Below, in pieces: positions 37,801-51,873 of a DNA stretch of 64,000 bases (position 1 is its first letter; every line of letters starts with the position of its first letter). The translations under genes and the position numbers were made by a program. The stretch is from Rostratula benghalensis. Lineage: Eukaryota > Chordata > Aves > Charadriiformes > Rostratulidae. The DNA is taken from NCBI GenBank assembly GCA_013399305.1, contig VXAI01000276.1, positions 136,659-200,658 of the forward strand, in the 5' to 3' direction. A model generated the notes under the pieces. It did not search any database, was not told the DNA's origin, and saw nothing but the letters and a program-made list of their open reading frames with translations.

Positions 37801-40800
37801 CTTCTGAAAGATTTGTTTGTAGTAGGAATAAATGTAGTAAGGAGGGTAGTACTGGGAAATACCTAGTTGCTGTTCTTTGTGCTTTCAATGTATGTCTTTC
37901 ATTTTACATGTATATGTTGAAACTATGCATCCTTCAGATACTGAATTTTGAAACATTTCTTAAGACTGTGGTATTTGGACTGGCCTAGGAATTTCTGAGA
38001 ATTCCACTACTGCAGCTAGTACAGATTTCTTGGGAAATCATAGCAAGGTTTTGGTGAATTCTCACACCTCGGATTTGAGTATATCCCTATAGCTGACACT
38101 TTTGGTATACAGCATTTAGCACAGAAACATACCCAAGCAACAACAGAAATTGTTCATGTAAATTAGCAAAATAAAAAGCCTGCATATTTCTGTATGTTTA
38201 CTATAAGGAGGCGGCAATAGAAATTTCCAGCACAATGATTTTACGGTCATAGGAAATCATGTGGGTATTGTTCATTGTCACTCTTAACAGGGAATGCTAT
38301 ACAGCTGAAATTTATGTATTGCCTGCAAAGCAGAGAGATATTTATAAGATAATGCATTGGCAATTAACACAGCCTATTCTGAATAGGTTCACCACCTTAC
38401 ATTTTTCTGCACCACCTTCTGAAATCAACTGCTGTGAGGAAGGAAGACTGGCATTAGCACTGGGAAGTGGAGTCTCAGGCTCTGCACCCTGTTAATTATG
38501 AGCCTGAGACTCATGGTTAATGGTGATTAATGTTCCTTTATGTTTGTTAGTTTCTTCCTTGTGGGAAAATATCACATGAAGCTGAAGTACTTTCAAATAA
38601 CTATTTATATTAATTGATGGGGGAGGGGGTGTTGTTTGGGTTTTTTTTAAAGTTACTTCTAAATTTGTTAGTGAAAAATTAAGAATCAAATGCTTGTCAA
38701 AGTGTGTCATTTAACTAAATTAAATGTACATAATTGCACTTAACTATTGTAACTGCTTCTTTTTCCCACACTGTTGGTTTTTTTTAAAAAACTTCAAAGT
38801 CACCAAATTCCTCCTGATTGATGCACTGATATTTTAACAATGTCTTTGTTGTGTACTGCAATCAGACAAGTGCTAATCCCCTTGAGAAATCTGGCAGGGC
38901 TGTGGGAATCTTCCAGCCATAATTGTATCTCTGTCACAAACGTGATGATATTGTCAACTTCAGCTGAGTTGACAGAATGTCCTGTTGATGTTGAGGGTGG
39001 ATTATATCAACTTTCTCTATTGACTCACAAGTCTAAGGTCATTCATTTATACATTCTTCGCTGTCTCTGGTAGGGTTATTTTTTTTTTTAAGCTGTTCTG
39101 GAAGATGTTAGAGATATAAATGCCTGCTGTATTTAAACAAAGAAAGACTATAATCAGAAATACTAAAAGGAAAAGCCAACAGGAAATCCTCACTACAAAG
39201 TTAAAATAAAATTACTAGGGGAAAAATATGGATTTTTTTGGGGGGAAAAAAAAGGTGAGTTAGTGAAACTGAAGTCTAATGGATGTACAAAAGACAACTT
39301 TCCTTTTTATTAGTTTGAACTTTAAGAGAAAAAAAAAAAGAAGATGCTTTGTGTAGTTCCATGTACAGTACAATCTTTAGTTTACTTATTCAATTGTTTA
39401 CAAGTGATTTTAGCTGAACAATAATGTATTTGTTTTTCTTTAACAGTTTCCAAGTGCAGAATAATTCCATTGTAAAATAATTTTTGGGGCAACGGATGTT
39501 GCAGCTGATTCGTTAAATTCCTAAATGTGTAACGTCCTCTTATTTATTCCAGTTTTGGATATCTGCCTCGAGCCATGATTATCACTTGTTCAAATTCTGG
39601 CACAAGCCATCCATTTCTCCAGTAATCTTAATAGGGTTTTCCCAAGTGCTGGGAAAAGTCTTGATTTTTATTCTTTTGACTTATTCTAGAATGCCACTTT
39701 CTTTGTAGTTGTATACAATAAATGGGAGATACCTATCATTGAAAAGATCCAGTAGACCCATGACTTGCAAATATTTATTTACTGGATTTTATTTTCAATG
39801 ATTGGATTATGAGGAAATAAATTTGCTTATAGTTTAGTTTTCATTGGTTGAGATTTTTAAGAGGAAGTGGTTAATTTATTTTGATCATGATAGCACTAAT
39901 GGAGGTCAGAGCTATTATGGTTCTTTAATTAATCTGATAGACAAGAGAAAAAAAAAAGAAAAGACCCGTATTAGTTTTACTGTCTATACTATATCTGGGC
40001 TCCCTGAAGCCCACTTGGCCTACAGTCAGTTTCGGTGAGACCTTGATTTGGCTCTGAGTGAGATGTTTCAATTGAAATCAGATAGCTAAAATCATAAGAA
40101 TCTAACTTGTTATAAATTGTGACTGTTCCAGAAATGTGAATCCACAAGGCTGGTGAACACACAGTGAGTAGAGGACACATATAAAAGCATCTGCTGTACC
40201 CTTAACTTAGAGTTTTGTTATTTTTGCTGCTATTACATCATTAGAAAACCATCTACACTCTGCCATATGAGATGAGTTTTCTTCATTTGCTGTTCCAACG
40301 CCAGAATATATATTCTGTGTATTAACAGTGACTTTAATCCCAGTTTTCAATGATTAGTACTTTGTCTGAAACTGCTGTGTGGAACCATTTCTTAAGGACC
40401 TTGCACCATCTCCTGTCTTCCCACAGCAGTCAGAATGATCATGTGTACTAAGCGTGTCCCTGCCATGCTCTGAGTTCCCAGACAAAACTTGATGCTTCCC
40501 TTGGAGCAAAGAGGTCTAATTGTTCCCAGTCTGCTAAAGTCATACTTAGAATTTTCTCCTATAGGAGTTTCTCCCCGTGCCATCTCAAGAATTCAGAGCC
40601 AAAGGTTACTCCCAGAACCGATCACTAACTTGGTTTTGAAGTTAAGGTACGGTATTTGTTTACTTCTCATTCAGTGACTTTGCAAATGTGCCTACCACTT
40701 TCTTATGTAACAGTCCCTCAAGTACTAAGTAAGAAAAGGCTGGGAAAAAGCTTTTCAGACAAATAGTACTAATTGAATTTTGCCATTTTCTTAAAACTAA

Positions 40801-43020
40801 CTCACCTAGCAAAAACACGTATTTTAAAGGTTTCAGTGGGATAGTTAGTTAGTTTATTACTGTGTCATGGCCAGCGTGGTATTATTTGTGAACTACACTT
40901 CATGTACTGTGTAATTACTGAATTTGGCTATGATGCCAAGCCCCAAGGTATAGGTAATAGCTAAGTAAGACATTTATACAATGAAACTGCAATTTCTCTT
41001 AATTTGGCTTTCCATGTCAGAATTTTATTTACTCACTACCACTTTATTGATGCTTTGGTACTGGGGGAAAAGCATGAACTAATTACTATGCAACCTACTC
41101 TTGGTCAATATGTGCCTTGTTAAATAGTCTTTTCCTTTCTCTTTCCTTTTGAGTTTATTAGCCCCATAATTATAATAATTAACATTGTTTACTTGTAATC
41201 AGTTGTGGTGTTCTAATTTCTTATTTCTTTTTCCATATTATTCTCAATAATTACAGTGTCCTTGCAATATCGGTACCATCTGCAGCTAATGGGAATTACT
41301 TGGTTTCCAAGCTATTATTTTGATTCCATCTTATCTGTTCAAATAATGAAAGCACAAATTCCTAGTACTAATCACTCTAGTGCTTCCTTAATGTTATCTC
41401 CAGCTAAGCATTTTCATTGGTGTTCTAGTGTAGATATTCATCATTTCTTGAAAAGCTAATTTAATTCTTATAGAGATGAAAAACACAAAAAGCAATTTAA
41501 AGTTTTTTACCTACACACAAAATAGTAAAAAATGCAGTGTGACTTGCCAACACTCAGCAGCATGTGAGAGAACCTGTGAGAAATACGAGCCTGTTTTAGC
41601 ACGGGGCTCAATCCCTAAAAGCCTTAACAGTCTGTGGTCCAGAATACTGAACCTCTAGACAAGAAAAAGCTCCTATTTAGATCTCACCTATTTATATTGA
41701 AGTTGATCTTCAGATTCTTTTAAAACTGATAGAGAGATACCATATCATACAAAGTGATGGATTCAGCTTCCAGTGAATAATTGGAGAAAGACAATGCTCT
41801 CTACAGGGAAATGCCATAAATCCTAATTATCAGGCTCCTTCAGCAGGGTTTTCTCAGTCATTAAACATGTTTTCTAAGTTTGTTTTAGCCAGCATTCTGG
41901 GCAGCGGAACACTTTATTGCTAAAACCCAGTAAGTTCAATTACATGGATTTAAAACCAAAACACTCACTTAATGTTTTGTAGTTTAATAATAAATACAAG
42001 CTATTATTAAGTTGAAATAAAAATCTAGAGTATTCCTTCACAGAATGGCCATTTTTAAATGATAAGGCACAGTATTTTCAAAGAGCCTTCATGCAGTGCT
42101 GTGCTGTATGTGAAGACAATTCAATGTATTATATAAAAAATATAAGTTTATTACATTTGGCTTTATATTATTATGTGAAAAAAATAATTCCACAACTTTG
42201 TCATTAACAGCTTCAGATACTAGAACACTTGTAAGTGTGCTGATGCAAATCTGGGGCTTTTTTCTAGGCTCCCCTCTGTCATCTGTGCACAACTTCTGAG
42301 GCCATGTGCTTCTTTCAAAATAATGTAAAATTAGCAAGTTAGTTTGCTAGTTTTAAGCACATGGTTTTTCACTCTTCCAAGTTTATTCAGTATATGCTTC
42401 TTGACAGTGTCTAATGCTTAGGCTAACTGTCTTAAATTTAGTGTTGAATTCTGTACTGCACAATGAAATCACATTTCAAAAGCTCTTGATTTTTTTTTTT
42501 GAAGTATCAAGCATAAACCTCTTCCTACATCTTACATGATTTTTTTCTATTAAAATTCAGAACACATGGCCATGTCCCAGTGAAGCTAATATTGTAATGC
42601 TCTGTTGTTTGCCCAGTTACAAGGAAATTGCTACATCCTTGTAACTGTTAGTACCTAATTGTCATTAGTGATTGACAGAGAAAAGCCTCCTGGGGTAAGC
42701 CAGTAACCAGACCTTATCAAAAAATACAGGATGCAAGTTTAAAAGGCATTTTCCTGATTAGTTTACAAATCTTTCCTTTTAGCATGATCCTTTCCTTCCA
42801 AGTCGTCTAGGCTGTATTTGATCCTCCACATTGGAAGATCATCCCCAAATTAATGTCAGTATGTACTGCGCGTAGCTTTTGTTCTTTGGAACAGAGATGC
42901 TGCTGCATGCCCCCAGGCTGTTTGGGACATCTGAATCTCTTTAATCTGACACGTGTCAGATTAGTATTCTAGCGGGGCCGTAAAGATGAACATGGTGTAG
43001 CCCCACAGGATCTGAAGGAT

Positions 43021-43040
43021 TTGTTAATGGTTGTTAATGG
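43021..43040. repeat. perfect 10-bp tandem duplication
   Basis: TTGTTAATGG occurs twice head-to-tail at 43021-43030 and 43031-43040. It is a simple slippage-type duplication. Confidence 0.85.
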
Positions 43041-43505
43041 TATTGCAGGCCTTTTCTTTGAGAGAGTTGCTCCACCATGTAACGTTATTACTTTCAGTTC
43101 ATATCTGATGTGTGTTGCAGGTCTTATACAGCTAAAACTGTCCAGAGGGTTTTTTTTTAAATTACGTATTATGTGCTAACTGCCTTCTGGAAAAAATTAA
43201 TTCCATTCTCTTAACAAAGATGGCTTGTACAATATGTATAGTGTTGGCAAACATGCTAGACTGCATATTTTCCGGTTTGGCTTTACCATCAATAAGCTTC
43301 AAAACAGAGTGTAAATGCTTCTGAGGGAAAAACAAGGATCAGGGTGAAGGTGTGATTCAAGACATTACAGCTAACTGTATACATGTAAATGAGAATTCCA
43401 TCCTTCTTTTACATGGTCTGGAAATAAAGAGCTAATAGATCAAGACTGTTATGTCATTCCATTTTGGAGACAGATATGATCATTTCATATTATCCATATC
43501 ACAAG

Positions 43506-43564
43506 TCAAATAAAGCAGGTTATTGTGAAAAGGATTCAAATAAAGCAGGTTATTGTGAAAAGGA
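43506..43564 (+). repeat. 30-bp tandem duplication abutting a CR1
   Basis: A 29-base unit starting TCAAATAAAGCAGGTTATTG and ending TGAAAAGGA occurs at 43506-43534 and, after one extra T, again at 43536-43564. The copies look identical. Recognisable CR1 sequence begins directly after the second copy, so the duplication sits at the 5' truncation point of the element. Confidence 0.9.
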
Positions 43565-44709
43565 GTCACTAAGGGCAAATCGTGCTTGACAAACCTGATC
43601 ACCTCCTATGACAAAGTAACCAGCCTGTTGATGCAGGATGAGCAGAGGATACTGTCTACTTGGATTTCTCCAAGGTTTTCTGTTTGGTTCCCCACAGCCT
43701 TCTCCTAGAGAAGCTGATGCCTTATGGTATAGACAAGTGGTCTGTGCAGTGGGTGGGGAACTGGCTGACAGGCTGCACCCAGGGGGTGGTGGTAAATGGC
43801 TCCTCTTCAAACTGGCAGCCTGTCACAAGTGGGGCTCCCCAGGGATCGATACTGTTTTACCAATGCTGTTTGACACCTTCATGTGACCTGGATGATGGCG
43901 TCAAGTGTACCCTGATGAAGTTTGCTGATGACACCAAACTGAATGGGGAAGTGGACATTTCAGAAGGCAGAGTCACCCTGCAAGAAGATCTGGATAAGCT
44001 GGAAGAGTGGTAGAACCTTGTGACGTTCAACAAGGACAAGTGTAATATCTTGCCCCTGGGAAAATATAGGAGTGCAGCTCTGTGGAAAGGGACCTGAGGG
44101 TTCTTCCTGATGGACAACAAGCTCGGTATGAGTGAACAGTTTGCTGAGAATGCTGGGTTACATCAGCAAGGGCATCACAAGCCATAAACAAGTCATTATC
44201 CCACCCTACTCAGAACTTCTTAAGCCACATGTGGAATATTGTGTCCTGTTTTGGTCCACACTGTGCAAAAAAGATGTGGACAGGCTAGGGAGTCCAAAGA
44301 AGGAGCACACAGAACAAAGGACTGCCATATGAGGAAAGTCTGCGAGAATTGACTTTGTTTGGCCTGAGAAAAGAAGGCTTAGGGGAGACCTTATCACCAT
44401 GTTCCGGTATTTAAAGGGTGGCTACAAAGAAGATGGGGAATTCTTTTTTGCAAGGAGTCACATGGAAAAGACCAGGGGTAATGGGTACAAGTTAATCCTG
44501 TGGAGATTCTGACTGAACGCAAGAGGAAGATTTTCCCTAATGAGAAGAATCAGCCATTGGAGTAACCTCCCCAGGGAAGTGGTGGCTTCCTCATGTTAAG
44601 ATTCAGCTGGACAGGGTGCTGGGCTGTCTTGTCTAGACTGTTTTTTTGCCAGGAAAGTTTGGACCAGATGATCCTTGATGTCCCTTCCAGTCTGGTGTTC
44701 TATGATATT
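43565..44709 (+). repeat. CR1 LINE with reverse-transcriptase remnants
   Basis: This is a sense CR1 copy of about 1.15 kb. It starts in the reverse-transcriptase domain (CTTGACAAACCTGATCACCT) and runs through the 3' UTR to a degraded tail (CCCTTCCAGTCTGGTGTTC, TATGATATTC). Frames show SSNWQPVTSGAPQGSI and, at 43921-43932, the FADD catalytic box followed by TKLNGEVDISEG. A stop codon at 44011-44013 ends the frame and later segments are shifted, so ORF2 is inactive. It is 5'-truncated within the polymerase, as most CR1 copies are. Confidence 0.93.
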
Positions 44710-47700
44710 CAGAAGTAAGGAGGGTTCTGATACTCTTATGATAAGAATAGAAAAGGAAAATCAAGTGAAACTAGAGCCACATGAGACAAGAAACAGAAAA
44801 GATTTTAGAACGATAAGGTAGTTAATTACAAATGGGTGACAAGTAGAGAAGATGAATACAGACTATTAATTTGGACTGCTGGCCTGGAATACATCATTAT
44901 ACCTTCTAGAAAAATAGTTTAATTAGAGTTCAAGGTATGGAAAAAGAGATGGTCCATAGGACAAGCAAAACAAAGAAGAGGAATCCAACAAAAGAGAAAC
45001 TGCATCATTTTTTTTTTTCTCCTTTTCCATCCTGGCAATGCCATGGTCAGTGTATATAATCCTGAGCATCCAGATAAGCAAAAAATATGCTAGGAATCCA
45101 CTTCCCATTCTTGAATGCAGGACTGGAAATTAGCTCAAAAGCAGCGCAAACTGTCAGTGGGAGTAGTCCATCTCTGTAACTGCTGTGCTTTGTGCTGCTC
45201 TGCGTCTTGCTGACACTCCACATGGAGCTTAGAAAGCCTTAGTGTTACCATGGTTGAGTTCTTCCCTCGGCAGGACTGCTCACTGGGATGCCCATTTTGA
45301 TTGTGAAAAATGTTTCAATCAGCTATTCTAGAGCTGGGGATATGAAGTAAGACAACTGTTTTACTGAATTTCTTCAGAGAGTCTGGGTGAATCTTCCCAA
45401 TTCATATGCATTTCTTCATGTCTTTAATTACTTTGAAAAACTTCGCAGTGTTATAATCTTTGAGATTTTCCTATCTTTAATGACATTAGCATTGATGAAT
45501 GAAAAATATTAAATAATTTTGAGATGTATAATTTCTAGAAATAGCGCTAGACTATTTCCTTTTATAATTTGTAACACAGCCAGTGTAACTGTAGGATATT
45601 TTGGACAAAGTCCTAGAAAATGCCTCATTTGTGATAAATAAGCTAGGAATTGAGAACATATCAAATTTGCTTTTTTTTCTACTGGATATATGAGTTGATA
45701 GTGTAATTTCAAATATTATATGCATAGTATCCTGCTCAAGATCATTAAATCATTTTACTGTATATGTTTTCTCATAGCACTCCTTAGGACATGAAAGGTG
45801 ATTTTAAGACATCAGAAGATAAATAGATGAGCATAGCTGGTTATTAATCTGAGAATTTCAATAGATGAATGTCATATTTAAAACTTGGCCTCTTAATTAT
45901 TTATACCTAATGAGTGTCTCGATTTGTTCAGTAGAAAAGATACTGCTAATTTCAATACCCATGAATTACCGCCTCAAAGTGCACTTAAAAATTTTCTCTG
46001 TCCTAAAGCCCCAAATTATGGGAAAGGAGATAAAACAGCTGTTACTGCTGTTGTGTCAGGCAACATTTATTTGGCTAGACAGCTTTTTTTCATACTACTT
46101 ACAATAATATGTGTTTCAAAAGTACAGATTAGACACAGTGATAAATCTGGATCCCTTCAGTGAGCCTGAGTGTCTGCATTCAATTACAGCCTTCTTAAAA
46201 TACAGTGGTGGATTCCTGCTTGTACCATGCTGGCTGAGTCACAAATTAGTTTAACAATTACTGTCCCCAAAACACCAAGCTTTGTTCAGAGCTGGAATGT
46301 GAGACCTCAAAATACTCACTCAGGGTCACCAGATATCTCTTGACACCCACCAAAGGCCTTTGTCTCTTCTCATGTTGCCTTCTTTTTAAAGGTCTCAGTC
46401 TATGAGCCACTCCATTTTAACTGACCTTATTTCTTCAATTTGTTTTTATTTTGGTAAATACATGCTGCTGCCTTGCATTGGTCTGCATATATGGAAAAAT
46501 GTTTTTTTCATCATTTTCCCATGAAGGTTCTAAGCAGCTCTGTTCTTTGTCCCCTTTACTTGTTCCTAGTATCAAAATAATCTCCACACTAACTTTCCTG
46601 AGTCATCCTAGACTTCTTTCTCCTGTAGAGATGAGAACCTTGATATATCTCTCTGGGTATTTTGGGATCAATTAAAATTCAGTATGGTAAAAGAGACCTA
46701 CCAGCCTTTCCCTTCGAAACCTTCCCTAGGTCCTCACATGCAGATGATCTAGATATTATACATCTATTCTGTACATAATATCTTTGACGTAGGATGTTTC
46801 ATGTATCCATGGCTAGAACTCTCACATAAACTTTAATTTGTAAATGAACTATAAAATTCCTTTTCTGTGAACTTGGTAGATTGAATATAATACTGCTGTT
46901 ACCCACTCAGGATGCTGCTGCACCTTTTTTACATTATCTCCAACATAAGGTGCTAATTTTGAATGTCCTTTTCAGCTTAACCACAGCATCTTCTCAACTT
47001 TCATTTTCGTTATATTCCAAACAATCCATGATGATAGATTCACAGCCTTTTTTTTTCCTTTTCTTTTTTTTTAAGATACTTCTGCCAAAAATGCTGATCG
47101 GTAGTTGTTATTGTTATTTAGTTCCCAGCATCCTTCTGCTCATCTATGTCTAGGCATTGGGGGTTTTGTCTGCTTTGTTTAGTGTGTAAGATGTTTTTCA
47201 CCAGCACACCTTTGTTTTAGTGTTTATAGTACAGTGTGGCTCTGATCCATGACCAAAGTTCATACAAGCTATGCTAAAACAAGTAGCAGCAGCTGGGTTT
47301 CCCTAACTTAGATTCTTCATAAGACTTTTTTTATTCGGCTTGGGGTGTTTTTTTCAGGGTTTTTTTTTTTTTTTTCCCTCTACTGTCACTAGTTCTGGAA
47401 TAAAGGGATAAGATTATTTTCTGTAACACGAAACGATGGTCAGCACTAGCGGAATGAACTACTGAAAAATTAATTGTCATAACTAAGTGCTTACAGGAAC
47501 TGAGATAAACTTACAGGACTTGATAAACAAAAACAGAGCTTACATGAGAAATACATTTTCTTGAAGGTCTGTCTCAGATGATGGTAAACCATCTTACTTT
47601 TCTTTGGGGGGAGAATAAATAAACCACAATAAAATAACACCCATGCCCCCACTCAATTTCTTCTGACTCTTTGGGTCGTCAGAGTTGAGTCATCTCTTTT

Positions 47701-50700
47701 GTATATTTCCCACCATTTTTTGTCTCCTTGACTTCTGTCTTTCAATTTTAATTGGAATTCTTAGGACAAGTTCCCATTTTACCAACATCTTGTTTCTCCA
47801 ATAAAATTCTTCCTGGTGTATTTCTATAGTCAGACCACTTATTTCAATAGAATACTGAGATGTATTCCAATATTCCACAGTGAGAAGGTTTTGGTACAGC
47901 AGCTGTTAAAAAAAGAACTAAAGTAAATGCAATCAGGGAACATAACTAACATGAATATATCAAGCTTATAAATTTGACATTGATTTGCTCTTTAGTCTAA
48001 CCACTTCTTCTGTATGTGGTATGCATATATGATATTCCCTTTGTTAATTCTTAGCTTTTTGTAGGCACCATACAGACATTTTTGTATTTTCTCCAATATT
48101 TTTAATAGTTTCCAGTGACTATTCACAGACTAAGCGAGAGCTTCATTTTGAGCCAAATAGTGTCTGTTCTGCTTTCCAACATATATGTTATTTGCTAGTT
48201 ATTTGAATGTCGTAGCCTCTTTGGTTGTACTTACTTCTATCCTGTTTTGTCTGCCCTGTCTATATTCTGTTCTTAGAGCCTTCAGAGAATGTTTTTTGGG
48301 CCATATCCAAGGCTGTATTTGTTCAGGTGAACTTCAGGAAATTTCAGGGTAAAATAATCTTTCATTCTAACAGTCCGTGGAGAATTTAAATAGATCAATC
48401 AAAATGATGTCAGGTATTACTATCTGGGGTTATAAGTAAACCAATATTTAGGGAGGAAAACTGTCCAAACAAATAAATGCCTATGAAGTTAATGCTTGGG
48501 AAGATCTGTGAGCAAGAGGAAAAACCATTGTAACATCTTTTCCATTTCATATATTACTTAATCCGAAGTGTGTTTGTTTGACGTCTCTGTTTCCTGTTTG
48601 GGTAGTGCATATGTGCTAAGTTTTGGTGATGAGTTATTTGTTTGTGCAGTTGGACTTCAGATAATCAAAATAAAAATGTTTAGAGCTACACATCAAAGCC
48701 AATATTGTAATTAGTTAGCATTAAAAATTCTCTACTTCGATAGAAGGAAATAACAAGTTCCTAACAGCAAGTCCAAACAAGTAAGCATTTCAGATTAAGA
48801 AAATGATATGCTATGCTTAGATCTCTCTGGGTCCCAAACCTTGGCCTTTGGGACCAAATCAGGGGTTTTCAGAGTGCAGCTTCATCATTCCTGGGAAAAA
48901 TTGCCTGCTCTTGACTGTTTTTCTAACCCCCAGAGTCATTGAGCCTTACAACCTGACAAACTGAAGTTGCCACACAACTTTCCGCATCCAGAGCAGTACG
49001 GTAAAAAGTGACTGCAATGATCTGTGCTGACCGGAGAGCATCCTGTGGGGCTGGAATATCCAATAGCCCAAATTAAACTGTTCAAAGCCATGGTTACCCT
49101 TTGCAACATGCAGTACTGTGAATCTGTGATCAGTTTCTTAGAATCTTCATCATAATGTTCAGTGGGTTATCATTTTCTTATTATCTGATGTCATCATTCC
49201 CACTAGTACTTACTTAATTCAGCTGCTAAGCCTGCACATAAACACTGAGAGCAGGACTGTGTAAGTGTTCCTGTGTAACTGTTCCCACTGTGTATTTTTA
49301 AACAGCAAGCAATTTTTAAATAATTAATGGAGGAGGAAGAAAAAGCTGCTGCTTCCATTGGATCCACTACTACAGCAACCATCACATCCCTCCTTATCGC
49401 ATCTGTAAATTGCAGTGAGACTTACATGTGATTTGGACACACGTGGGTGCCTATGTTTAGAAGCAAACTTGCTAAATCAATATAAAAAGGATGTATTAGT
49501 AATTATTTCCTTTCATTCTAGGTAAGCTCTGTTAAATCAGTAGGCATTTCACTTTATCTTTTTAGGAGTTAATGTTGATCAGTGAGAAAACTGATATTTG
49601 TTGCAAGAATATTTGCAATGCAGGTTTTATACTTTCTGGATTCATGTGTGGCATTTGTTTGGGAAAACACTCTGATCTGAAAGTAGTAGAGGCATCTATT
49701 GTGAAGACTAGCTCAAAGCATATTCAAAACTGGAATGAAAAAGTCCCAACAGCTTTTTGAAAATTAATATGTATGTTATGCTAATTTTATATTATCAGGT
49801 AACATTGTGACCACTCTGTGTGAAGTCTCTGGGGTTAAAATATCCTTTAAACAGATGTTTATTTTTGGACAGGCCTATTGAGTCGTCTCCTATTGTATGT
49901 TAAAGTAGCTGCTCTCAGAGGTCACAGAGAGTTCAGTTTTACAAAGGCACCTTTATTTTGTAGAAAATGAATCTTCAGGGTCTTTAATAGGAACAAACAA
50001 AAATATCTCTAACAAAACTTTTTAGAATGTTTTGGTTGATGACCTGTCCAGAAAGAAGGGGAAAAAGTAGTGTAAGGATACAAGTTTGGACAATATACGT
50101 AAACACAAAAGCATATGCTGTTTTCAGGAAGTGTAGATACCTGTGCATGTCTTTAATGTTTCTGCCCTGGGATCATCATTCTTGCTTATTTCTGCTTGTT
50201 TCTTCCCCGTAAACCTACATACTTAAAAAAACATTCACTGTCTTCTGTTTTCCTGATCAGCAGACACTAATCAAAAGGCAGGGACCCAGCGAGGTGGAGT
50301 TGAGGAGTTTGGAGTCGCAGGCTGCCAGTGGGGCTAACCTGTACCCATCCCTCAGTGTTGTTGGGGTGATAGAGTAATTCAGCCCGAAAACACAGCTCCA
50401 AGTAAATGCAGTGGTTGTGAAAGAGAGCACTTTGATTGCCATGGAAAGAGAACTCCTGACTTTTTCCCAGGAGGAGGACAGGTTTAGCTGCAGGAAATCA
50501 ACTTCTGTATTGGTGTGGCCATTCATTTTCTCTCTGCGAGCTACGCAGAGTGATTTGTTTTATTGACCCACTTAGCGGCTGACTTTATCTATTGAGACAG
50601 TCAGTTCCAGTCTGTGAGGCTGACACTGAGAAGAGCTGTCTGAAGTCAGACACCTGTCACCCCCATGCAGCTACTGGCATAGGACATGAGGGCACAACCA

Positions 50701-51180
50701 CAGGGAACAGCACCAGCATGCGGAGACCCGCCCGAGCCGAAACCTTCATTGTCCCTGCAGATCCTTTAAATGAGTACTGCTGACAGTGGGCACCTATGTG
50801 CTTAGCACTAGGCGTCTTAAGACACTTTAAAAATCACAAAATTCTGGAAAAGCCTGGGACATCAGAATGTTTTGTTGGAACTGGTAAAGAGCCTTACCTG
50901 GGAATTCTAAAGGGAGACTGGTGCAAAGTGATTGGTTGTGAGAGGAACAGGTATGAAAATAGAAACTTTGCAGACAATTTCTGAGACATTTGCTTGCAAT
51001 GTAAGTTGTGTAAGCATTAACTGCATCTTTTTTTTTTTTTTCAGAAGGTCTAGACTGAGAGGAATGTTTGGAAACTGGGGGAGTCGGTGTTTACCCTTCC
51101 CGCTTTATATGCAGCATGTCCTCGGTGGCAGGGTCCGATGGGGCGGATTAATTAGTTGTTTCTATTGCAATAAGGAGTGA
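44710..51180. other. intergenic sequence upstream of the CpG island
   Basis: About 6.5 kb with no recognised gene or repeat family. It is AT-rich, with a 16-T tract near 47360. GC content rises from about 50260 towards the island. A 14-T tract followed by CAG at 51028-51044 resembles a splice acceptor but has no supporting exon. A GC box-like GGGGCGG is at 51140. Distal promoter elements for the downstream gene could lie here but cannot be read by eye. Confidence 0.6.
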
Positions 51181-51604
51181 AATGGTTAACAGCGGGCCCC
51201 GCGCCGCCAGTCGTACAGGCCGGTGCCCATTCTTAGCCGCGTCCCTCGGAGGAGGCAGGTGAAGGGGCCGTGTGTGATTTAAACCGCCAGGATGGCGGGT
51301 CCACCCTTACTCGGACTCTTTCCAGAGACCCCTGAGCCATTTCGCTGGGACAGCCGTGACACGGACGCGGCGGGGCAAACCCGGCCATCCATGACGGCGG
51401 TGCCCGCGGGGCCCTGAGCGGGACGGATGAGGCCTCCCTCCCCTGGCCCGGCCCCGCTCCGGGAGCCCTGCAGCCCCCCACTTCCCCGCGGCTGCCGGGC
51501 ACAAGCTCCCCGTGCCGGCCCGGCGGTGTGAGGGAGGGGGACGTCAGTGTGAGGGGGCCGGTCCTGCGAAGGGCAGGGCGGCCGCGTCCCTCCCCGCCCC
51601 TCGG

Positions 51605-51873
51605 CTCCCTCCCTCCCTCCCTCCCGCCGGCTGGGGGCGGCCGGGTCGGGCGCTCGCCGGGATCCCATTCCTCCTTCCTCGGTGCATGGTCGTGGCGGGA
51701 GCGGGGGAGGGCGAGCCCGGCGGGGCGCGGGCCGGAGGCGGCGGGAGCGGAGCCCCAGCGCGGAGGAGCCGCCAACTGCCCGGCGGAGGTGAGGAGGAGG
51801 AGGAGGAGGCGGCGGTGCTGCTGCTGAAGTTGTGGAGGGAGAGAGAGGGAGGGAGAGAGAGAAAGAGGGAGGA
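51605..51873. repeat. low-complexity purine and pyrimidine tracts in the CpG island
   Basis: Three simple tracts were seen: (CTCC)5 from 51605, (GAG)6 at 51791-51809 followed by GCGGCGGTGCTGCTGCTG, and a 40-nt uninterrupted purine tract at 51834-51873 built of GAGAGAGGGA-type units. Such tracts are common in promoter islands and can be polymorphic. Confidence 0.85.

Larger units (their letters stand above)
29276..43505. other. intergenic AT-rich sequence without recognised genes
   Basis: About 14 kb between the CR1 stub and the next CR1. No open frame longer than about 105 codons is present and none resembles a known protein. No tRNA or other RNA gene was recognised. Contents noted: a diverged duplicated segment at 34.2 and 34.7 kb, a perfect 10-bp tandem duplication at 43021-43040, a C-rich run at 34120, and scattered A or T tracts. 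It could include ARSB 3' UTR at its left side if distal polyadenylation is used. Confidence 0.6.

Noticed and set aside
50257..50526. 89-codon minus-strand open frame near the CpG island, considered as an LHFPL2 exon
   Set aside because: The sequence does not resemble the LHFPL2 protein (no tetraspan N-terminal pattern) and it is on the strand opposite to that expected from synteny.
51028..51044. Strong splice-acceptor-like site (14 T followed by CAG) just before the CpG island
   Set aside because: Poly-T tracts followed by CAG are frequent here (another T tract lies near 11491). No upstream first exon or in-phase downstream exon supports it.
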